The position numbers and the translations under genes were made by a program. A DNA stretch of 64,000 bases from Mycobacterium sp. GTDB lineage: Bacteria > Actinomycetota > Actinomycetes > Mycobacteriales > Mycobacteriaceae. Of the stretch, positions 60,201 to 64,000 are shown piece by piece. The notes under the pieces were generated by a model. That model was given only the letters and a program-made list of their open reading frames with translations, searched no databases and was not told the DNA's origin. Where the stretch lies: the NCBI GenBank assembly GCA_023264735.1, contig JAHFVD010000040.1:1-64000 (forward strand), given 5' to 3'. Numbering within the stretch: position 1 is the first letter of the stretch; each line of letters starts with the position of its first letter.

Positions 60201-60780
60201 CCATCAGTTCCAGGAAGTAGTTCTCCGGCCCGAAGATCTCCCGCCACTTGGCGGCCGACTCCAGCGCCTCCTTGTCGTGGCCCAGCCGCAACCGGGTCTG
60301 CACCTCACCGGACGGGCAGCCGGTGGTGGCGATGATGCCCTCGGCATGCTCGGCGATGATCTCGGCGTCCATCCGCGACCACTTGCCGAGCTGACCCTCG
60401 AACGAGGCCAACGTCGACAGTTTGAACAGGTTGCGAAGGCCGGTGGCGTTCTCGGCGACCATCGTCATGTGGGTGTAGGAGCCGCTGCCCGACACGTCGT
60501 CGCTCTTCTGGCCCGGATCGCCCCACAGGATCCGGCGGGTGTCGAACCGCGATCCGGGAGCGATGTACGCCTCGACACCGATGATCGGCTTGATGCCGAC
60601 CTTGGTGGCCGCGTTGTAGAACTCGCTGGCCCCGAACATGTTTCCGTGGTCGGTCATGCCGATGGCGGTCATCTCGAGGCGCTGCGCCTCGGCGAACATG
60701 GGCGAGATCTTCGCGGCACCGTCGAGCATCGAGTACTCGGTGTGGTTGTGCAGATGTACGAAGGAGTCGTTCTTACCCAT
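57235..60780 (-). CDS. dnaE1: DNA polymerase III alpha subunit
   Basis: The replicative polymerase subunit, 1181 residues. The N-terminal PHP domain ([16 protein letters not shown] ... GMTDHGNM) carries proofreading exonuclease activity in mycobacterial DnaE1. The polymerase catalytic aspartates are in [12 protein letters not shown] (about residues 417-423) and the fingers follow. A helix-hairpin-helix region, an OB fold ([16 protein letters not shown]) and a C-terminal tail follow. Length fits the family. It is an essential housekeeping gene. Confidence 0.98.
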   Translation of the reverse strand: MGKNDSFVHLHNHTEYSMLDGAAKISPMFAEAQRLEMTAIGMTDHGNMFGASEFYNAATKVGIKPIIGVEAYIAPGSRFDTRRILWGDPGQKSDDVSGSGSYTHMTMVAENATGLRNLFKLSTLASFEGQLGKWSRMDAEIIAEHAEGIIATTGCPSGEVQTRLRLGHDKEALESAAKWREIFGPENYFLELMDHGLSIERRVREGLLEVGRKLGIPALATNDCHYVTRDASHNHEALLCIQTGKTLSDPNRFKFDGDGYYLKSAAEMRALWDAEVPEACDSTLLIGERVQSYADVWTPTDRMPIFPVPDGHDQGSWLRHEVEAGLRRRFPDSVPPEYTERASFEIDVICGKGFPSYFLIVADLINYARSIDIRVGPGRGSAAGSLVAYALGITNIDPIPHGLLFERFLNPERPSAPDIDIDFDDRRRGEMVRYAAEKWGSDRVAQVITFGTIKTKAALKDSARVHYGQPGFAIADRITKALPPPIMAKDISVSGITDPTHERYKEAAEVRALIDTDPDVRTIYETARGLEGLVRNAGVHACAVIMSSEPLIEAIPLWRRPQDGAIITGWDYPSCEAIGLLKMDFLGLRNLTIIGDCIENIKANRGIDLDLDALPFDDPKAYELLGRGDTLGVFQLDGGPMRDLLRRMQPTEFNDIVAVLALYRPGPMGMNAHNDYADRKNNRQAIKPIHPELEEPLKEILSETYGLIVYQEQIMFIAQKVASYSMGKADALRKAMGKKKLEVLEAEYQGFKEGMTANGFSEKAVKALWDTILPFAGYAFNKSHAAGYGLVSYWTAYLKANFPAEYMAGLLTSVGDDKDKAAVYLADCRRLGITVLPPDVNESVQNFASVGNDIRFGLGAVRNVGANVVSSLVATRNDKGKFTDFSDYLNKIDISACNKKVTESLVKAGAFDSLSHPRKGLFLIHTDAVDSVLGTKKAEAIGQFDLFGGGDSDGDAGDAAFTIRVPDEEWDDKHKLALEREMLGLYVSGHPLNGVAHLLAAQVDTQIPGILGGDVANDTQVRVGGILAGVNRRVNKNGMPWASAQLEDLTGGIEVMFFPQTYTMFGAEIADDAVVLVGGKVRIQDDRISLIANELVVPDFSNAQVDRPVAVSLPTRQCTIDKVTALKQVLARHPGTSQVHLRLISGDRITTLELDQSLRVTPSSALMGDLKALLGPGCLGG

Positions 60781-60895
60781 AGGCCCGTCAGTCTAGGGCC
60801 GCGGACCGACAGCCTTCGGCGTGTCGCGGCACGTGTCTGGCGGGTGGCGGCAATTCCCCTCCACACCGACCCGTGGCCCTGACAGGGTGATGCCT

Positions 60896-61267
60896 ATGTT
60901 CGCGCGCAAGCCCCCGCTTCGCAGTGTGGGGACCGATCCCGATTACCGGTTCACGCTGGCCAACGAGCGGACGTTTCTGGCCTGGCTGCGCACCGCGCTG
61001 GCGCTGCTGGCCGGGGCAATCGCGCTGGCCAGCCTGGTCCACGATTTCGGCCCGCGGCCGTTCCGGATCGCGATCACGGTGATGCTGCTGACGCTGGCAC
61101 TGGCCATCACTGTCGGGGCCTACGCACGGTGGGATCGCACCGAGCGGGCGCTGCGGGAAAACCGGCCCCTGCCCAGCGATCCCCTGCCCCGGATCGTCGT
61201 GTCCGGCGTCGGGATCGTGATCGTGGCCGCGGCCGTCTTGGTCTACCTCGCGGAATTCAGTCGGTAG
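60896..61267 (+). CDS. DUF202 (YidH family) membrane protein
   Basis: A 123-residue protein with the DUF202 pattern DYRFTLANERTFLAWLRTALALLAGAIAL and three membrane helices. AGGG lies 8 bases before this ATG; another ATG two codons upstream is possible. Its stop is directly followed by the next DUF202 gene. Function is unknown. Confidence 0.85.
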   Translation: MFARKPPLRSVGTDPDYRFTLANERTFLAWLRTALALLAGAIALASLVHDFGPRPFRIAITVMLLTLALAITVGAYARWDRTERALRENRPLPSDPLPRIVVSGVGIVIVAAAVLVYLAEFSR

Positions 61268-61645
61268 ATGGACGATCCGGCGGGCAGGAGCGAAGCGACC
61301 CGGGGAATGGACGGGGATTCGACCCTCCTTGACCCGGCGGGGGCGGCCGAACGCACGGCGCTGGCCTGGCAGCGCACGATCATCGGCACGCTGCTGGTGG
61401 GCGCACTGATCATGCGGTGGAGCGTGACCGAGCGCTTTCCACCGGCTCCGGGCGTTCTCGTCACCCTGGTGTCCGCCTTCTGCAGCCTGTTCCTGGTCGG
61501 CCGGCGCTATCAGCGGGTGCGGCAGACCGTGATGGCCGGGCAGACTCCGCTGTCGCGCTACCTGGTCCCCGCGGCCACGGTGTTCACGGTCGGGGTGGTG
61601 CTCGCCATCGGGGCGGGCATCGCGGTCGAGTACGCCAACCTGTAG
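61268..61645 (+). CDS. DUF202 family membrane protein
   Basis: A 125-residue second DUF202 protein: AERTALAWQRTIIGTLLVGALIMRW and two further helices. It begins at the base after the upstream stop; an ATG 13 codons later (MDGDSTLLDP) has GGGGA upstream and may be the real start. Tandem YidH/DUF202 genes are common in actinobacteria, and they may form a hetero-oligomer. It is convergent with the next gene. Confidence 0.83.
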   Translation: MDDPAGRSEATRGMDGDSTLLDPAGAAERTALAWQRTIIGTLLVGALIMRWSVTERFPPAPGVLVTLVSAFCSLFLVGRRYQRVRQTVMAGQTPLSRYLVPAATVFTVGVVLAIGAGIAVEYANL

Positions 61646-62245
61646 TCAGGCCTCGTCCTTCAGCATGCGGGCGATCTCGGCTGCCTGCTCGCCCGTCACC
61701 TCACCGGAGAGCTGCAGCACCTCGCCGTCGATCTTCTCGGTGATCTTCGGTGCCCACACGATGACACCCGCCCGGACGAACGCGACCTGCTCATTGATGT
61801 GGGCGGCCGTGTAGTCGGCGAACGCGCGCGCCGACTCTTCGGTCATCGTGACCTGCACGGTCTGCTTGGCGGTCAGCGGGTTCAGGAACGAGTCGACATC
61901 GGTCAGCTGAATCCGCAACACTTCTGGTCCCAGGGTGAACACCGCGGACTTGAGGATGTCGCAAGTCCGCAGCGGCTGATCCGGCGGTGTCGGCGGCGGC
62001 GGGGCGCAGTCGTCGCCTTGCGGGACGTAGGCGGGGCCGATCACCGGGCGCAGCGCCAGCGGCTTGATCGTCAGCGGCCGCGGGGCGGTGGTGGTCGTGG
62101 TGAGCATCGCCGTGTCCGATTGCTTGTCGAACAGCACTCCCGGGGTCAGCAGCACGCCGGCAATCGGCACCACGATGGCCAGCGAGGCGAGCGCGGCGAC
62201 GATCCCGATCCTGATCCGCCGGTTGCGCTGAGAGTTGTCTGTCAT
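61646..62245 (-). CDS. Membrane-anchored SecDF P1-head domain protein
   Basis: A 199-residue protein with one N-terminal membrane helix (about 12-32) and a Pro/Thr-rich linker. The extracytoplasmic domain (about 110-197) resembles the P1 head of SecD: VQVTMTEESARAFADYTAAHINEQVAFVRAGVIVWAPKITEKIDGEVLQLSGEVTGEQAAEIARML. SecD channel helices are absent, so this is a stand-alone P1 head. Two cysteines (CAPPP, TCDIL) could form a disulfide. GGAGAG precedes the ATG. Role unknown, possibly linked to protein export. Confidence 0.75.
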   Translation of the reverse strand: MTDNSQRNRRIRIGIVAALASLAIVVPIAGVLLTPGVLFDKQSDTAMLTTTTTAPRPLTIKPLALRPVIGPAYVPQGDDCAPPPPTPPDQPLRTCDILKSAVFTLGPEVLRIQLTDVDSFLNPLTAKQTVQVTMTEESARAFADYTAAHINEQVAFVRAGVIVWAPKITEKIDGEVLQLSGEVTGEQAAEIARMLKDEA

Positions 62246-62285
62246 GCTCTCCTCGATCTGCTCAAGACCATCCTTGAGGTGCGGA

Positions 62286-63515
62286 TCATATGGGTAGCGG
62301 CGCGCCGAAGGCCGGAATGATGCCCAACGGGATCGCAAACAAAACCATGGCCAAAACGAAGGCGCGCAGCGACACTCGGGTCGGCGGAGCGTCGATCTCG
62401 GGCTGACCACTTGCGTAGAGCATGTAGACGATCCCGATGTCGAAGGCGACCATCACCCACCATCGAACCCAATCGACGCCGGTCATGAACACAGGCACTA
62501 TCAGGCAAATCCCCAGTGCGACTGCGGGCCACTGTTGCCGCAACAGCACCTGAATCCTGGTGAACGGAACACCCGATACCCACCTGATCGCCACGACCGT
62601 GGCGGTAAGCAAGCCGGCACCGAAGATCGTGTTCACGATCATCCCGGACGCACCGAGCCTTCCGACATAACGGATGGCGCCACCAAAGTCTCGGTCGTAG
62701 AAGGGCGTGATATTGGCGCACGCCCAGCGGTGATAGTCGTCGTAGTAGTGGTAACCGCTGAGCAGCTGTCCGGGCGTGGGATGGCCCGCCAGCGGATTGT
62801 TCACCTGGCCATGTGGCACCAGCGCGCAGAGCTCGCTGGAAACACCATGCCTGCCCAGCGCTGCCACCACCAGAGCGGTCACCAATCCCGGTCCAAGTGC
62901 CAGCGCATAGCTGACCCAAAGCGCCCTTCGTTCGAGCTGATGTGTCAAGAGCGTCAGTGCCAATATCACGCCGAGCCCAAACAGCAGCGGAATCGCTTCG
63001 TGAACCAGAGTGGCAACGGCCGTGACAATGCCATAGACGGCGCTGGCGACGAACACGAAGCGCTCCGAATTCGCTTTCGTCAGCGCGATCGCAAAGACGA
63101 CCAACGGGAGGCTCCCGAATAGCGTCGACCCCCCCGACAGCATTCCGAGCGCAAACCCGAAGGGCAGACCCACGACAAGGAAACCCAGCTGCAGCCGGCG
63201 CTCCGACCGCCCCGACTTCAGCACCAGCCACCACGCGAGCAGGGCGAGGGAAATGACGAACACCCCGCTCGACAGCCAGCGCCCCACCCGTTGCTCGGCG
63301 AAGTAATCGTCGCCGGGGACCAGATGAATCAGCTCCCCTGCCAGCCCACGCCGTACGAATCCCACGGTGTAGTCGACGGCGTAATAGGAGTACCAGTACG
63401 TGTCCGGGATCACGGCCACTGCCAGAAACAGGATCACGGCCGCCCATAACGCCAAGAGCACCGCCACGACGACGTAAAGGCGTTTGCGGTCGGTGCTCAC
63501 GGTAGTGCTGGGCAT
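62286..63515 (-). CDS. Polytopic membrane protein of unknown function
   Basis: A 409-residue protein with about 10-11 hydrophobic segments and one large loop (about 215-270) rich in His, Tyr and Asp (GYHYYDDYHRWAC). Near the start, DYTVGFVRRGLAGELIHLV is a conserved-looking loop after the first helix. GGAGG lies before the ATG. It may be a glycosyltransferase-like GT-C protein, given the loop after helix 1, but no DxD/ExD motif is certain. The SecDF P1-head gene lies 40 bases downstream. Confidence 0.65.
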   Translation of the reverse strand: MPSTTVSTDRKRLYVVVAVLLALWAAVILFLAVAVIPDTYWYSYYAVDYTVGFVRRGLAGELIHLVPGDDYFAEQRVGRWLSSGVFVISLALLAWWLVLKSGRSERRLQLGFLVVGLPFGFALGMLSGGSTLFGSLPLVVFAIALTKANSERFVFVASAVYGIVTAVATLVHEAIPLLFGLGVILALTLLTHQLERRALWVSYALALGPGLVTALVVAALGRHGVSSELCALVPHGQVNNPLAGHPTPGQLLSGYHYYDDYHRWACANITPFYDRDFGGAIRYVGRLGASGMIVNTIFGAGLLTATVVAIRWVSGVPFTRIQVLLRQQWPAVALGICLIVPVFMTGVDWVRWWVMVAFDIGIVYMLYASGQPEIDAPPTRVSLRAFVLAMVLFAIPLGIIPAFGAPLPI

Positions 63516-63597
63516 TGGACCTCCGATAGCCGTCGCTCCGTGGGCGCCACACTCGGCGCGCGGCAGCAGCGCGAGGATATAACAGGCGCGTGCGCCG

Positions 63598-64000
63598 TCA
63601 GCTCGGTCTCGGCGCCGACTGACGTGCTCGGCGCAGCGCATCAGCGCTGAACACCAGCAGCGCCAGCCAGATCAGCGCGAAGCCGACCCAGCGCGCAGGC
63701 GGCATCGGCTCGTGGGCCACCACCACTCCCCAGGTCATCTGCAGGGCCGGGGTGAGGTACATCAGCAGGCCAAGCGTCACCAACGGCAGGCGCTGGGCGG
63801 CGGCGGCGAAGAACAGCAGCGGGATCGCGGTGATCGGACCCGACAGGATCATCAACGCGATGTGGCCCGAACCGTTGTTGGTGAACTGGCCGTGCCCGCT
63901 CGTCTGCAGCACGGCGATGTAGGCGATGGCGAACGGCGCCGCGATCGCGGCCTCAAGGCCGACGCTGACCCGCGGGTCGGTCGGCACCACCTTCTTGACC
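63598..64000 (-). CDS. EamA/RarD family transporter, C-terminal part (partial)
   Basis: The frame enters from the right edge and ends here, so only about 134 C-terminal residues are seen. Four to five hydrophobic segments, including LPLVTLGLLMYLTPALQMTWGVVVAHEPM and WVGFALIWLALLVFSADALRR, match the RarD branch of the EamA/DMT superfamily. The substrate is unknown. Confidence 0.85.
   Translation of the reverse strand, partial: VKKVVPTDPRVSVGLEAAIAAPFAIAYIAVLQTSGHGQFTNNGSGHIALMILSGPITAIPLLFFAAAAQRLPLVTLGLLMYLTPALQMTWGVVVAHEPMPPARWVGFALIWLALLVFSADALRRARQSAPRPS

Noticed and set aside
57790..60882. 1030-codon plus-strand ORF opposite dnaE1
   Set aside because: Shadow frame of dnaE1; no recognisable domain.

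Overview
The window is high-GC actinobacterial DNA with mycobacterial gene order and is most likely from a fast-growing Mycobacterium (Mycolicibacterium). From left to right it carries homologues of the M. tuberculosis block from lgt-trpABC-trpE-bcpB through hisDCBH-priA-impA-hisFI, nadABC, bioB and bioFDA, the acyltransferase Rv1565c type, treXYZ, a vapBC pair, ilvA, and then dnaE1. The order is the same as in M. tuberculosis but the block is interrupted by accessory inserts. That correspondence comes from memory of the family and was not searched here. Coding density is very high, many genes overlap by 1-4 bases (ATGA, GTGA, TAATG), and no gene-free gap exceeds 300 bases. I saw no tRNA, rRNA or CRISPR.

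Regions: 1-6187, trp operon on the minus strand (trpE, a membrane protein, trpC, trpB, trpA, lgt; no trpD or trpF here). 6241-7653, bcpB, a broken SRPBCC gene and a lone ABC ATPase. 7650-9516, a cytochrome P450 with its TetR regulator and a clear operator. 9672-16005, his operon. 16084-18147, a LysE exporter, a Ddn-like enzyme and a secreted coiled-coil protein. 18170-22373, nadABC with the divergent repressor NrtR and its palindrome. 22418-30204, a lipase and the biotin genes (bioB, bsaP, bioF, bioD, bioA) with the TetR-type repressor BioQ and two BioQ boxes. 30332-38692, a membrane acyltransferase and the trehalose-from-glycogen genes treX-treY-treZ. 38746-41597, a hypothetical gene, vapBC, ilvA and a Ddn-like protein. 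41588-51857, a complete nitrate assimilation cluster: a fused molybdopterin/diflavin nitrate reductase (NasN type), the transporter NarK, nitrite reductase NirBD, the HemD-like regulator NnaR and a sirohydrochlorin chelatase for siroheme. 51959-54438, a TetR regulator, a 14-helix efflux pump and a small membrane protein. 54435-57228, MerR- and MarR-controlled small genes and an esterase lipoprotein. 57235-64000, dnaE1, two DUF202 proteins, a SecDF-P1-head protein, a polytopic membrane protein and the end of a RarD-like transporter.

The strongest non-gene signals are five regulatory palindromes (TetR/P450, NrtR, BioQ, TetR/MFS, MerR), several promoters whose -10 element sits 6-7 bases before the start codon (predicted leaderless mRNAs), and a 160-bp element with near-perfect terminal inverted repeats. 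That element appears to have inserted at the TA of a CTAG that carried the stop codons of two convergent genes. I found no clearly new multi-gene system; the least understood parts are this MITE-like element, the secreted coiled-coil protein, the 11-helix membrane protein and the small leaderless membrane ORF.
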